A stretch of 64,000 bases of DNA from Termitomyces sp. T153 (GCA_018296165.2 JACKQL020000088.1:124001-188000); one strand, 5' to 3'. Positions 32,560 to 44,978 are shown, counted from the stretch's first letter. Notes: a model not told the origin generated them from the sequence alone. A program made the numbers and translations.

Positions 32560-32760
32560 GGGATATCTCTGGTAGAACTCCTTGATAAGTCTGGGGGCAT
32601 GTACATTCTCCCACAGCTCCCAGGAGATATCCTCAATTCCATAGCCTTTTCCACTTCACCTTGTATTGTAGTCATCTCCAGAATAAATGGCTATTTAGGA
32701 TTTCCTCCACCTTGTATTCCTTGTTGTTGCTAACTACCATGGGGGGCAGCAGAGGTGGCA
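32560..32760 (-). pseudogene. C2 chromodomain
   Basis: The reverse complement matches the C1 chromodomain: SWELWENVHAP followed by LIKEFYQRYPN. The N-terminal strand of the domain lies near 32680-32740. It ends at the E4 insertion. Confidence 0.75.
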
Positions 32761-33118
32761 GACAATGTCCTGGAATAGGATCCTTAGGGGCCAGAGTTAG
32801 TTTGACCATGTTGAATACCAGATGAAGCTGGAGCATCCCTGCAGGGAGCTGGAGTCAATAGGCCAAGGGTCCTACCTGTTGTTCCACTGTGAAAGGTCCC
32901 AACTAATGGTGTGACAGCTTCTTCAAGGGCCAGGTAGTTGTAATGTCAGAGGCATCTAGGTAGACTCAATCTCCAGGCTGATATTTGTGCTCTGGAGTCC
33001 TCCCATGGTTGTAGTATTGGGCCATATTGTCCTTGGCCTTTGCCAGCACTGCCTGGGCCTTCTTGTGTGACCTCTTCATCCAGTCCACAAATTTGTTTAC
33101 TGCCTCATTCTCTAAGGG

Positions 33119-33490
33119 TCAAGCCCAGAGTTCAAAACCCATGCATGGATGCCATCCTGTATTAAGGAAGAATGGACAGAACTGGATGAATGCATGAACA
33201 TGGTTGTTGTATTGGAATTTGGTGTTGAGGAGGAGTTTGTCCCAGTTATCTTGGCACTTGTTGCAAAAGAGGTGGAGGAACTGCTCTAACTCCTGGTTTA
33301 CATGTTCCATCTGGCTGTCAGACTGCAGGTGATAGGCAGTAGTGGTGTGGAGCTTCACTCCAAGCAGTCGGTAGAGCTCCTGGATGAACTCTGCCACAAA
33401 TTGTAGTCCCCAATCAGAGACATAGGTGATGGAGAGGGCATGGAGCTTCCATTTCCTCTTCTGCTCCCTTGACAGTGAGACCCTCCATGG
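33119..33490 (-). pseudogene. C2 integrase core, N-terminally deleted
   Basis: The frame holds the second half of the catalytic core (ITYVSDWGLQF, HTTTAYHLQSDSQMEHVNQE), with the second Asp and the Glu visible. The zinc-binding domain and the first catalytic Asp are missing. The sequence jumps from the RNase H tail (SEPWRVSLSREQKRK) straight to KLHALS, where C1 has about 0.6 kb more. Confidence 0.8.
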
Positions 33491-33491
33491 C

Positions 33492-34172
33492 TCAGATTGC
33501 AAATAATTCAGGGTGGAGAAGCACAATGTTGCTGTTATCCCCTTTCCCTGTGCTGTGGTCCACTCTCTGGAATAGGGTGTCTGGTTTCCCCATGCTCTGG
33601 CCAGGCTTGTAGTGCAAGGAGAAGTTGAAGTTGGCAAGGTAGAGGGACTGCTGAGCCTGTTGGCAATTGAGCTTCTTGGCTGTCTGGAAGTATTCGAGGT
33701 TCTTGTGATCCATCCAGACTTCAAACTTGTGCTGCATGCCTTCTAGGAAGTGCTGCCACTCCTCAAATGACTGAATGATGGCCAGCATCTCTTTGTCATG
33801 GATCTCATAGTTCCACTCCACCATGTTCAGGCTCTTGGAGTAAAAGGCCACTAGATGCCACTTCCCATCCTCTAGAGATTGCTGCAAGAGCACAGCCCCA
33901 GTGGCAAATTCAGAGCTGTTGGCCTCTACCTGGAAGGGAGAGTTGTCATCTAGGAAGAAGAGGATGGGTCCAGAGGTCACAGTGCACTTGAGAGTATCAA
34001 AGGCCATCTGCTCTGGAGGGTTCCCAACTCCACATAACATCTCTTTTGGTGAGGTTGAATAGTGGATGAGTGTGGTGCAAGAAGTCCTGGATGAATCTCC
34101 AGTAGAAGTTTGCAAAACCAAGAAATGCCTGCACCTCCTTCTTGTTCTTGGGCTCCAGCCACTCTGCCACAC
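33492..34172 (-). pseudogene. C2 RNase H domain
   Basis: A 226-codon open frame covers the RT connection and RNase H: QMAFDTLKCTVTSGPILFFL, ATGAVLLQQSLEDGKWHLVA, KEMLAIIQSFEEWQHFLEG and WMDHKNLEYF. It is close to the C1 protein. The neighbouring frames (33997-34212, 33119-33724) continue it after frameshifts. Confidence 0.85.
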
Positions 34173-34212
34173 CTGCTACCTTCACTGGGTCTATCTCCAC
34201 AGCTCCATGCAA

Positions 34213-35080
34213 GATGATCAGGCCAAGGTAGTTGATCTGGGTTTGTTCAAACTTGCACTTCTCTGGCTTGAGGTAGAGCTAGTGCTGGTGGAGGTGTTCC
34301 AGGACAAGGCAAGTGATCCAACAGTGTTCCTCTAGGGGTTTGGTGTGGATGAGGATGTTGTTAAGGTACACACACACCATGCCCTCTGCTATGAGGTCCC
34401 AGAAGATGTTGTTCATTATGGTCTGGAAGGTGGCAAGGCTATTGGTCTGAAGAACATAATGAGTGGCTCAAACAATCTCCAGTTGGTCTGAAAGGTGGCC
34501 TTCCACTTGTCTCCTTCCTGAATGTGCACATTGTTGTAACCCCACCAAACATCCAGTTTAGTGAAGTATTGCACACCCCAGAGGTTGTTTATGAGCTTGG
34601 AGATGAGAGGGAGGGGTCACTAGTTATTCATCATCATGGCATTGAGAACTTGGTAGTCCTGGACCAGTTGGAGCAGTCTATCCTTCTTCTTAATCAAGAA
34701 GACCAGAGAAGCCATTAGAAACTTGGACAGGCAGATATGACCAGAGTCCAGGTTCTGCTGCAGGAATGCATCAAGCTCATCCTGCTCCCTGGGAGCAAGC
34801 AGGTAGACCTTACAGCTGGAAGGTGTGGAATCTGGCAGCAGTTCAATGGTGTGGTCCCACCTCTTGCACTCCAGAAGTGAGTCAAACAAAGCTTTGGAGA
34901 ACACATCCTTAAATGCATGAAGATAGTGGAGTACCACATGCCAGAACTCTTGGGGCACAGCATTAGCAGCAAATGCCTGGGCCAGCCATTGGGATGTGGT
35001 CTGGCTAGCCTGGATCTCCACAACAGAGGGTGGCAGGTGTATGATGGTAGCATAGATTTGATCCCCCACTTCTACCACTT
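34213..35080 (-). pseudogene. C2 reverse transcriptase, decayed
   Basis: The 152-codon frame at 34620-35078 holds the N-terminal RT part (AFKDVFSKALFDSLLECKRW, DHTIELLPDSTPSS, LVQDYQVLNAM). The polymerase box at 34354-34368 reads Y-L-N-N instead of YxDD, the same change as in C1. Stops and shifts lie between. Confidence 0.85.
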
Positions 35081-35275
35081 AATTCAGGAACTCCAGCTTG
35101 TATATGCCACCAAACTCCCCTCACATTTCTCCTCTGGAGCTCCACCACTGCTTTAGTTGTTCTTGTAGAGGGCCTCTCTACAAGAGAATACCAGAGGTGG
35201 GGGATCTAGAAGGTCTAGATCTGCAAAGGGGAGAGGGCTGGCATGACATGCATGAATGGCTGCATGCTTCCTAAC

Positions 35276-35719
35276 TCAGGTCTGATGCTCCACCCTGTCC
35301 TCTGCAGCACAGGTGGAGCACTTCTGGGGGCACCTGTTCATGGTTACCTCTCCTTTGGTCCAATCAACCTTGGGGTTGTGCTTGTAGAGCCACATGAAAC
35401 CAAGAATCATGTTCTGCCTACTCAAGCTGGTGATGGCAAACATAGTGTGCTCTGCATGGTTCTGATAGCAGAGGACTAGATTAACTATAGAGTTGATGGT
35501 GCCTGCTTTGTTAGGTGTTCCATTAATGTTGTAGACAGAAATGGGCTTAAGAAGAGGCTGCATGGTTGGGCCATAGCATCTGACAAATCCTGAGTCCAGG
35601 AACAGTCCTGTTGTTCCACTATCCAGAAGAGCCATGACTCTGCTAGTTTGCTGAGTGTCCATCATCTCAATCTCCACATTAAGATACAGGGAGTTGGCAG
35701 ACAGGCCAGAGGCCATCAC
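35276..35719 (-). pseudogene. C2 aspartic protease domain
   Basis: A 147-codon frame with the active-site stretch ALLDSGTTGLFLDSGF keeps Asp-Ser-Gly, unlike C1. It has the downstream block RQNMILGFMWLYKHNPKVDW in a single copy. It is the best-preserved protease in the window but stands alone between broken gag and RT. Confidence 0.8.
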
Positions 35720-35805
35720 ATACTGTCAGGGCATTTGATGCACCCAAGCAGGGCCACACCAATGGACCTTTGGAGGTGTTGGGGAGCTTGGCAGGAGCTC
35801 TGAAG

Positions 35806-37140
35806 TTAGTGTTTGTATGTCTGAAGGGGGCATTGAGGTTCTTCTGTCTCAGAATGAAGGGCATTGGAAAAGGCAGTTTCATTTTCTATCAACAGACATG
35901 AGAACCTGTTATCACCCAGCAACAGAGGCATACACCTCATCTGTTGCTCAACTAAAAATCCATGTCCAGCTCTGGAGGTGAGGTGCACATGCTGATTCCC
36001 TCCAGAGTCAACTCTGGTGTGGGCTTGTCCAGCAATGGAGCTCTGGCAGCATTCTTTGCAGCCAAAAGCTGCACGAGGAGTTCCTCCTGCTCTGCTGTGG
36101 AGAGATAGCATACCTCCAGGCCCAGGAAGCACTGCTATGCAAAGTGCCTGGGCTTCTAACATCTTCAGCACAGCAACAGGGCAGTGCAGAGCTGCTTGGC
36201 AGCATCCATGTCCATGAGAATCCCCAGCAGCAGGGGGCATGCTGTGGGGATGGCCAGAGTAAGAGCTGGTGTTGGATAGGCAGGTGTGGGATGGCAGAAG
36301 TTGCTGATCAGAGCTGGGTGCAGCATAGAATGGGGTGGCAGAGCTCCCTCTGGATTGCCATGAGTTGTCATTGGTCCTGGGCCACCTCATACCATGATGC
36401 AATCATTTCATTGTTAGGGCAACCCTCTGCCAGATTGTCAATGGATTCTACCAGTGCAGAGTGCAGGCTGTCCCAGAAGGTGAGGCATAGTTTGAGGCCA
36501 CTGGGGTAGGTGGCCTGCTCAACTAGAGATCCAGCATATGCTTTCCTTGTCCATACTGCTTCCTATCACACAGTGTCAAGATCACAGTCTTGGCAGGGTC
36601 TAACAGAAAAAACTCCATGCAGAAGTCCTTCTCAAAGGCAGCCCAGTCCAGAAAGCTTTCCACACCTCCAGGGTGATGAAAGACTCACAGCGCATAGGTA
36701 GAGCTGCATCTGGTCTTCATGTATGACAGCACCTAGACTATTTTCAACATGTCAGAGAGGTGAGGCAGGACTGCAGGAATTGCTCCCCACCAGAGCAGGC
36801 ACCATTGTACACATCTGGTAGCATGGGATGTGGAATCTGCAGCCAGAAGGTCACCAGAAATGCAGAGACAGGTGCAGATGTGGGCAGGGCTAGTTCTGCA
36901 GCCATCAGAGGGGCGGAGTTAGGATTTAGGTGTTTGGGCAATGCCTGGAGCAATTGGGAGATAAGATCTGTTATCTGACAGAGGGTGGAAAGTTCAGTAG
37001 TATGATGAGTGAGAGATGATTGCATTAATTGCATCTGGATTTCTAAGTGTAGCAGGCAAGTCCAGGCTTTGTCCTGCAGAGCTGGGGCCCCCAAGGATGT
37101 GTCTGGGTTGGCAAGCCAAGACATCAAACTCCACATTGTT
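35806..37140 (-). pseudogene. C2 gag, decayed
   Basis: The N-terminal part (36744-37136) begins MWSLMSWLANPDTSLGAPAL and continues with TDLISQLLQALPKHLNPNSA, as in C1 gag. The capsid and knuckle parts follow to the left with several frame changes; the knuckle near 36130-36180 has lost Cys codons to stops. Confidence 0.75.
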
Positions 37141-37230
37141 TAATCCTGGTGGGGAAGCAATGGATAGTGGCTCAGAGGTTCCTTGCAGCTATGAGGGGCT
37201 TTCAGACCAGTTTTAGGATCCTTGTTCTGC

Positions 37231-37389
37231 TGTAAGGGAAACCTCTGGAGCAGCAGATCAGAGTCATGCAGCTAGCAGAGGGGAATCCAAAGTATATTAG
37301 CAGAGTAGACAACAATACAATCAGTAACTAATCACCTAGCAGAGGGGAATCTGAAGAGAACAAGTCTAAGGATCCTTGTTGTCTCAGGT
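37231..37389 (-). repeat. C2 left LTR, 5' truncated
   Basis: Only about 160 bases of the 3' half of the 369-bp LTR remain, ending TTTCCCTTACA before the C2 leader GCAGAACAAGG. It is cut near 37389 where an unrelated decayed region begins. Confidence 0.8.
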
Positions 37390-39720
37390 ATCCATATTCT
37401 CTTATAATGTAGCTGTTAAATTGGGTCTGTAAAGAAAGAGCTAAAGTGAGCTTATTAGTTGCACAACTTTGCCAGGTGGGTCTATTGATAATTTACATAC
37501 TACATTTGCTTATGATTTTCAAAGGCTCAGAATGATCAAGTGAGGTCTGCTTGAGTGGCCTAAGGCATTTTTAACAACATGGTTGAGCAATTGCCTTGGC
37601 ATCCCAGACCAGCTTATAGGAAGCACTTGAAGAACAAAGAGTGTTAGAAGAATACCAGCATAACTTGCAGCAACAGTTGGAACATTTGCAGTGAAGCCTC
37701 CAGAAACAAGAGGAACACTTTCAGCAGGAACATCAAACTCTTTCTATACAAATGGCAACTCAGATCCAGCAGGCTTTGGAGGAACAACATCAGATCCACA
37801 TGCAGTCTCTTCAAACCAGAGTCAATCATCCACAGAATTTCATCAAGCACAGATCATGGAGTTGGAAAACATAATGAGGGAACTGGAAGGACTTCAAGCT
37901 GAGGTCAGTACATCATGCTTCTTGACATATGACTGCTTCCTGAGGGTTGAAAGTAGGAACTTTGGGAGCAAGCACAGCGCTGTCAGGAAGAGCTAGAAGA
38001 CCAACTTTGCTAAGAATGTCAGGATATGTCTGAACAAACTGTGGAGGACTATCAGCATCTAGAGGAACAAAGCCAAAGTCATCAGCAAACTCTCCAATCT
38101 GAAGTTGCTTGCTTGCAGGCTGAGTACCAGCATCAAGTTGCTGAAGCAACTAGGGCTCATGAAGAAATGGAAGATAGGATTCAAGAGCTGGAGCAGGCTT
38201 GAGCTGAGGTGCATGTTGTAATTCAACCTCCAGGTCCTAGTGCCCAAGTAGTCAATGCTGCATCATCTGATGCCAGCATTGATGAGCTACTCCAAATTCC
38301 TTCCTCTCAGCATACTGGTCCAGGAACTAATGGGGTGAATGAGCAGCCTCTCAATGCTTCAACAGACACTGTCCCAGGACCATACCACAGGCCTCCCTGA
38401 TCATTTTTCTTCAATCTTAACTAACCTTGTTGGCTCCATGAACTTGCTGTGCAAAGAGGTAGCTGAAACTCATGATGCTCTTGCAATAATGACCAACTTA
38501 CCAAATGCTGGTGTTGGATTTCACATTGCCTCAGGATTGTGTCACCACTGTCCTTACAAGGCACTCCCTACCTCATGCCTCAAACATGATTTGATTTGTG
38601 CTGATGCTACATCTAGAAAATTGTTTGTGATGCATTGAAGGTCAAGCTAACAATAAAGCAAGATAAAGACATCAAGCAAGCAACTAAAAATGGCAAACAC
38701 ATGGCATCAGCCAAAGAAGTTGATAGCTTTGATTGTGGTGAAATTTTTGCTCCTAAATTGATGCCTTTCCATCCTTATTGAGATGACATTCACTGTCTCT
38801 GAAATGGGTCCCTAGCCAATCAATTAATAAATGAGCTCCTAACAGCTGGACATGATTTTGATGATGAAATGAAGAAAAGCTTGAAGAGCTACTTTTTGCA
38901 GCAGATATCAACTCTCAAGAAGGAACTCAAACATCAAGCAATGAGGCCCAGTGAGACAGCAGAACAAGCAGAAGAACAAGCCAAGACACAACATCAAATC
39001 ACTCTGGCAAGGAATCAGGTTCAGATGTGCCAAATGAATGTAAGTAACTTAGTCTTTCTAAGCTATGATCCTTCTGATGACTCTTTAAAACAGCTATTTA
39101 AATCTCAGCAGCAGATTTGTCTTGATGGGCTCAACTAAGCAGATTGTGCTATTTGGCAGTTACTGCTTCAACTTGTCACTATGCTCTAAGCAGAAGGTCA
39201 AAGCACAGATGAACCTGACAAAACAGAGAGGGACGTTTATCACATTTGGTCATGACCATGGCACAATGCACAGACAACTGAGCTGCTTAAATGCATTGAC
39301 TGTAACTGGGAGGCAACAAATGGCTATGGTAATTGACAGGCTGAAAAAGCTTTTCAATCATGAGTCCATCTTGCTAGACCACCAGTCACACAAGAATGTC
39401 CCATAGCTGGACTTCCTTGCAATTAATATGATTGTGATTTTCTCAATACAAGGTGTCAAGATCAACTCAACCACTTAGATGTTCAGGAAGCCATTGAGTT
39501 ACCTGAATTTGAACAGTTTGTTTTTTGTTTTGTAACCCACCAGCATGTTGCTTTCATTGGCTACAGACAGCAGCCAGAGCCTGGATCTTCATGCCATACT
39601 ATACCATTGCAGTCATGCTATACATTTCACCAGGATACTTCATCAACTCATCCCTATTACAAGTATGTTTTCTCTCTAGTTACTTCAGATCTCTCCTCAC
39701 ATGCATTGCAGTAGTGATGC
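37390..39720 (+). pseudogene. Decayed coding region with Gln/Glu-rich coiled coils
   Basis: Broken plus-strand frames read as one long coiled-coil protein: Gln/Glu-rich stretches at 37640-37900 (QQALEEQHQIHMQSLQTRV) and 38020-38200 (SHQQTLQSEVACLQAEYQHQ). A Ser/Pro region follows, then a more globular part (38400-39660) with Cys pairs (GLCHHCPYK) and a Gln-rich segment (KTQHQITLARNQVQMCQMNV). At least four stops interrupt it and CpG is nearly absent, as in the retroelements. I do not recognise the family; a transposon-borne gene is more likely than a host gene. Confidence 0.4.
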
Positions 39721-40089
39721 TGCAAGAGCAATCTCCAGAGTGGCAGATCAGGGTCACACAGCTAGCAGAGGGGAATCCAAAGTATATTAGCAGAGTAGAT
39801 GACAATACAATCAGTAACTAATCACCTAGCAGAGGGGAATCTGAAGAGAACAAGTCTAAGGATCCCCACTGCTCAGTGCAGTGCATCAGTGGGCAGCGGA
39901 GGCATGGGAACTACTGTACAGGTGACTGGAGCTACTCCTAACCCTAGGGCAATGGTTGCTGAGGTAAGACAGAGAACTCTGCAGTTCTCTGGAGATCTCC
40001 AGGGTTCTGGAAAGAGCCCTGGAGATGTCAAACAAGCTGCAGAGGTGCTGGAACCAGTCATGGAGGTTGGAAATGGAAGTCCCTTGACA
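39721..40089 (-). repeat. Solo LTR of the C1/C2 family
   Basis: A complete 369-bp LTR in minus orientation (plus strand TGCAAGAGCAATC...CCCTTGACA) with no internal region. Flanks are GATGC (39716-39720) and GACGC (40090-40094), a target duplication differing only by a C-to-T change at a CpG. It arose by recombination between the two LTRs of one insertion in the decayed region. Confidence 0.9.
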
Positions 40090-40094
40090 GACGC

Positions 40095-40800
40095 AGAGAA
40101 CTAATATCACTGAACCTTGTTAGTAAGTACATAGTTGAATATAGAAATGGTTTTACTAAGGACAAGCTTCACTAAAGCTGAGCATAATGCATTGTGAAGA
40201 TGAAGAATCTTATCAAACTTTGTCACCAATTCAGAAGTCCAGATCCAAGACCTTGTTCTTTGATTATATTGACTTCATTGCCTCAAGCTCTGCTGATGCT
40301 GAACTGTTCATTCTGGTTGTCTAAGCTGCCTTGTTCAAGGAAGCATGGTGTATGGCCAATGCTCTGATCTCTACACTTCCATCAAACTCACTTCACAGCT
40401 ATACACTTAAGCTTACACATTCATTTGCTCAGCCAAGGAGGTGAGCATGACACACATCATCTTTGGGAAGCTGTTAACCTCATCTTCTCTAAAGGACAGC
40501 AGTGTGGCATGTCATAGTCATTGACAGTGATCTCAAAGGCTCTGCTATCCTTGAGGTTATCTATCAAAAGCACTCTGAGGTGTTTGTATGCAGTATTATG
40601 GAGCATAGAAACTTCTTGGTGGTTGCAGTGTTCAGCTTCAAGCAGGGCAAGGTTGGCATGTTCTTGATGTGAGGAGTTGTTCATTCTTATGCTTGAGCAC
40701 TTGGATGAGACAGTATTGGTGGGTGCAAGCTATGCCTGCTTAGATACTGGCTTGGTGACTCTATGTACTTATTGACTCAATGATATAACTTATCAAGGTT
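40095..40800 (+). other. Decayed sequence between solo LTR and gene island
   Basis: CpG-poor sequence continues the decayed region. A frame near 40520-40680 reads SDLKGSAILEVIYQKHSEVF and more, but it is short and flanked by stops. CpG frequency recovers at about 40800, which I take as the edge of the retroelement block. Confidence 0.4.
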
Positions 40801-41516
40801 GATCACCTCTAGACTTGTGTTGCTGTCGTGTCGCTGGCAACTTGTGAATCGACTCTCTCAGAGGCTTGCTGATCGAGTCAATTCCTGTTTACATGAAATT
40901 TTGACTTGGAAAAATGAAATGTATTTCTTTCTCATATATTTCCATTGGATATATGTTATAATTTTTTCAAGTTGTATTTCACTAAGAAAAAGTATGAAAA
41001 TATTAAAGAGAAATATTCAAAGAAAGAAGTCAAATCCTTTGAAGCCTATTTCTATGATCAATGTTATTTCTATATCTTTGAGGAACATGAAAAGAACAAA
41101 TATTAACATTTCGAGCCTGTTTGTACTGGCAAAAAGGTAAAAAAAGTGTTATTTTACAACAGGAATCGGCTAGGAAATAGGTGAACATTTTCTCAACTTT
41201 GACATTGAGAAAATGCTTACATATATCTCAAGGAAACACGTCATGGAAGTTGCATGACATGTTTCTTTTTCCCTTTTTCCAAAGTAAACAGCTTCCGCTG
41301 CCAGCAGTGAGGAAAAGCATGTGATCGGATTAGGCATGTGACCGGATTGCGTTACATGTGTGGCGTGTGAACTTGAAGTTACGCTCAAGTTCGTGAGTCA
41401 CATACATGTCCTTTCCATCATACACGTCTTTCTTCTCTCATACTGTTCGCACGCTTGAATAATAGCTCATGAGTAAAAGGCCCAGAAGTCCTTCGTCTAC
41501 TATACTATCAAACAAA

Positions 41517-43055
41517 ATGCCACAAAGAAACTCAACATCGGGGGCTCCACGGGCCGCCAATGTATGAGTTCAATTACCTGTACAATGTAGAAAGACCAAG
41601 CTTCAATGTCCACAGGTTATCTTTCATTCTGCAGAAAAATTTTGCGATGAACTTAGGACCGCTTTTGACGTTCAACGTGCGCTGCAGAAGGAGGACTTCA
41701 TCAATGCTATAGGGATCTCTTTGACCACATACGAAGAAAAAAAGCCTCCAAGCGCAGAGCAGCAGGTACTGCCTTCATAGATTCTGAGAGTTTTCATCAC
41801 AATCATGCTGACGACTTTATAGAGAATTTTGAAGGAGTTACGCGATGTGCACAAAGTCTCCTCAAAGCCTTACCAGGCAGGGGAATTTGACGAACCGTTC
41901 CACCTTAAAATCACGCAATCCGGTTGTGAATTTGATGGCACTTGTGAAGAACTTACAGAGGAACACTTGAAGACATGGTTCGAGAATGCTTCTGTCTCGG
42001 GCTACGGTGACAATAAGTCTCTTGAGACCAAGACAGATCTTAATGTCCGAGACGCAAGGGAAATCTCATGCGACGCCTTTTCAGTCCGGCCAGAACTCCT
42101 CGAGAAAATCAACTCTACGTGGCAAGAAAAATTCTTTTACCCTGCCAGCGTTCATGTTGCACCTTATAAGATCCACATCTACGGCCCTCATGGCCATTTT
42201 AAATCTCATCGCGATACTCCAGAGCCAGGTCTTATTGGCACGTTCCTCCTTGGTGTTGGAGAAACATACGAGAGTCAAACATACAAGAGTCTATATGCAG
42301 ACGGGGTGTTCCACATTGGCGATCGGACTTTCAGGGCTGACATTGGGGAATGGATTGCGTTCTATCCCGATGTCCCTCATTCTATTTCTCCATTGCCTCA
42401 AAACTATTATCGTGCAGTAATTGCATTCAAAATCTTCAGCAACGGAACAGGAGATTTAACATTTTCTCATGATCTGGAACTTCAGGAGCGTGTCGAGAAG
42501 ATTCTTCATCATATCCCTCGGCCGTTTGGAATCTTACTGGATCATTCTTATCATTTGGGCGCTGTCGAATTGAATGGCTACGATAAGATTCTGCTTGCAG
42601 CGGCACAGAACTATCAAGACTCGATTGTTCATGTTCTTCCTGTTATCATTTCGACAGTATCGGAGAGCTACTATGATGAAGAATACGATCAAGAATCCCA
42701 TGAACTTCGTTCTTCCTATAATGCCGATATCAAACCATTCCTCCCCGCTCACATAGACATCTTGAACAAAAGGTTCACTCCTGAAGTAGAACAAGCCGTC
42801 AAATTCTTCGAGGGAGTAGAACATGTTCCATTCTATTGTAGTGATTTCCAACAGTCGGCAGGCCTCTGGGAACAAGAAGAGTCGGAGATTGACTTCACCG
42901 GAAATGAAGCTGATGGAACAAGGGAGTCCTCGATTTATCTGTCTCATGCGCTCCTTGTACTGTCAACAGGTGAAGATGGAGCTGTCAAAGCTGGTGCTGA
43001 TACAAAGAAGTCTGAACTCGTTGCACGAGTTTTGTATGACATTAGATATGGTTGA
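41517..43055 (+). CDS. 2-oxoglutarate/Fe(II) oxygenase family protein
   Basis: Exons 41517-41561, 41616-41765 and 41823-43055 give 475 residues; the introns are 54 and 57 bp, both GT-AG and phase 0. The Fe-binding triad is visible as His194-x-Asp196 (in SHRDTPEP) and His251 (VPHSISP). Arg262 (YYRAVIAF) is the likely 2-oxoglutarate ligand. The preceding segment HVAPYKIHIYGPHGHFKSH is typical of fungal members that resemble prolyl hydroxylases. The C-terminal ~210 residues have no domain I recognise and include acidic stretches. There is no signal peptide, so it is probably cytosolic or nuclear. The substrate is unknown. The start is chosen because ATG 41517 opens a frame that splices cleanly into the long exon. 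Confidence 0.8.
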
Positions 43056-44083
43056 ATTTCATAACTGTTGCAATGGATCATTGCACAATCTTGTACAAAT
43101 GCTGTTAGAATGTCACCAGACTGAATTTGTGCTTCTGGAAAACTGCCTACGTTATACTGACCTGGTTCTAGGAGTTGCAGTCTCCAGGAGCAGCATACTT
43201 CCGGCCAGGGTGTTGATGTTGATGATGGGGTGTAGAATGCATTAATTGGCATGAAGTGCTGAGGGCAGGGTCCGGGTATGTTTGCATGCAGGAGACAATT
43301 TGATACTCTTACACTAGATCTGCAAGTAGTTGAATAGAGTTGAAGGTATACTCCTTTATCAGCTTGTAATCCACAACACTGCCCACCGACTTGTCCCTGT
43401 TCTTGTTCTCCATTCACGTCAAACTGCTTCGAGCACACGGATGGATGAAGAGCTGTAGAATGGATAAGATGATTTGTAACAATATGGTATAATATTTGGA
43501 ATCAATAGGACCAGATTTGGGAAGGTGCCGATAATAGCGAGTGGTGGAAAGATAAATGTACCTAAGACCCCATAGGTAAACTTGTAGTATGCACTGCACT
43601 ACGAGCCGCGGCACATGTGGACGAGCGGCATTCTTGCTTTTCCAATCATTTAGTAGTCTTACTCAAGTTTGCACTCTTACAGAATTTGAGCGAAGAGTTC
43701 TTTATTCATCAATCCATACTCAAATATTTCCGTATTACATATTATCAGAATCACTTAGAAACAAGAACCATCTGTACAGAACTGCAAAAGAGGAAAAGAA
43801 GCACACATGAAGCAAGTCAAACAAACCTGGGGAAATACAATGATCAAAGAAGTACTTACTCATGTGGTTTGCGTTCCCTCATTGCCTTTGTTGTATTGAC
43901 TGAGTTCATGTTGAATTGGAAGAAGCGCAATATTTCCGAGGAGCTACCACACTGACAATTAATCCACCACCCTTGACACTGACACTCTCGTCAAATTCTT
44001 AGTAACATACACGGTTGTTCAATCCAGGAACTCTTGACTCATTCCGGAGACGAATCTTGTCTGTTTGTATTCCAACCTCCGAT
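43056..44083. other. Intergenic, no gene seen
   Basis: No frame with family features is seen. A minus-strand frame (42944-43438) overlaps the oxygenase exon and is taken as a shadow. Base composition is normal for the gene island. Confidence 0.5.
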
Positions 44084-44689
44084 ATGAACCCCTGGATGCC
44101 AACTGGTCCAAGGTGTCCCGGCCTCCTTCTTTCATGTCGCAAGGCACTGACTAAACAAAAATGCACTCTCTTCTCAAGAGTGAGAGTGAACTTGGCGAAA
44201 TGGATGTACTTTGGCGAGTATCAGTGTGTGGTCGTCACTGGGAAGTCAACGGCTCGAGAATTTGCTCAACAACAACGACAAAAGGTACTACGCTACTACC
44301 TCTTTCTCGATTGGTCGTATTTCATTGATGCGTGCGTCAGGTAAAGAGGAATTGAGCAAAAAGACTACTTAAGGCAAAGAAGTGGTCCGAATATGTAGAT
44401 ATGCGTGTCTGGATGCTATCGCGCTAGAAGAAAACGTACACCTCGTTTCTCATGCGAGCCGACTATTGCAGATTTACTTTCAAGGCAGGTGAAGAAGTAT
44501 GTATCCAGTCACCGTCTGTCTACAACATGCTGAAGTACTTATTTTATGCTCTTGCAGCGAATTGATTTGTTTATAATGGATCGTCAATTGTACGACCATG
44601 AGTTCGCCGAGCGCCTGGACTCTGCGTTCAACACATAGACTCTTCGAATAAACAAGCGTGGCCGCAAGGAAGCGCGTCTCATTCATCAG
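44084..44689 (+). pseudogene. DUF6697-like gene remnant
   Basis: Three exon-like pieces, 44084-44284, 44341-44496 and 44558-44689, are separated by good introns (GTACTA...GTCAG, GTATGT...TGCAG) and keep one frame. Their order fits the fungal DUF6697 family as I recall it: CPGLLLSCRKALTKQ, KWMYFGEYQCVVVTGKST with REFAQQQRQK, then KKWSEYVDMRVWML, a GEE motif before intron 2, and RQLYDHEFAERLDSAF. In-frame stops at 44353, 44425 and 44636 show that it is dead. The CpG content is normal, so decay is not of the retroelement kind. Function of the family is unknown. Confidence 0.5.
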
Positions 44690-44978
44690 GTGAGTCTTCT
44701 GATGACGATGATGAACGCGAAGAACTTGTGTCGTTCGAGGTTTTCATGGGTGTTCGCTGAGATGTCAAATCTGAAGTCTATCTTGTCGTTCTTGTCGTTC
44801 AATTTACTTTGTGCTTTTTTTGATACTGAAGCCAAAAAAAATATCCTAATTAGCCATGGTTGTTCAAATGGAATCAAAAATTGGTCCTGCGATTTCTCCT
44901 TACTCGTTACTTAGACAAGGTTTTCGAAATGCCCACTACTATTTGCGCTCCTCCTGACTTGATTCACTGCAGTCTTTA

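Larger units (their letters stand above)
32537..37389 (-). mobile_element. C2: chromovirus, minus strand, main part
   Basis: This is a second copy of the C1 family, reading right to left: truncated left LTR (37231-37389), gag, protease, RT, RNase H, integrase and chromodomain. The 3' end continues beyond E4 at 27682-27773. Stops are frequent and CpG is depleted. Compared with C1 it lacks the protease duplication. It has lost about 0.6 kb between RNase H and integrase, including the zinc finger and first catalytic Asp. Confidence 0.85.

Noticed and set aside
42944..43438. 164-codon minus-strand frame overlapping the oxygenase gene
   Set aside because: It overlaps a well-supported exon and shows no family features; treated as a shadow.
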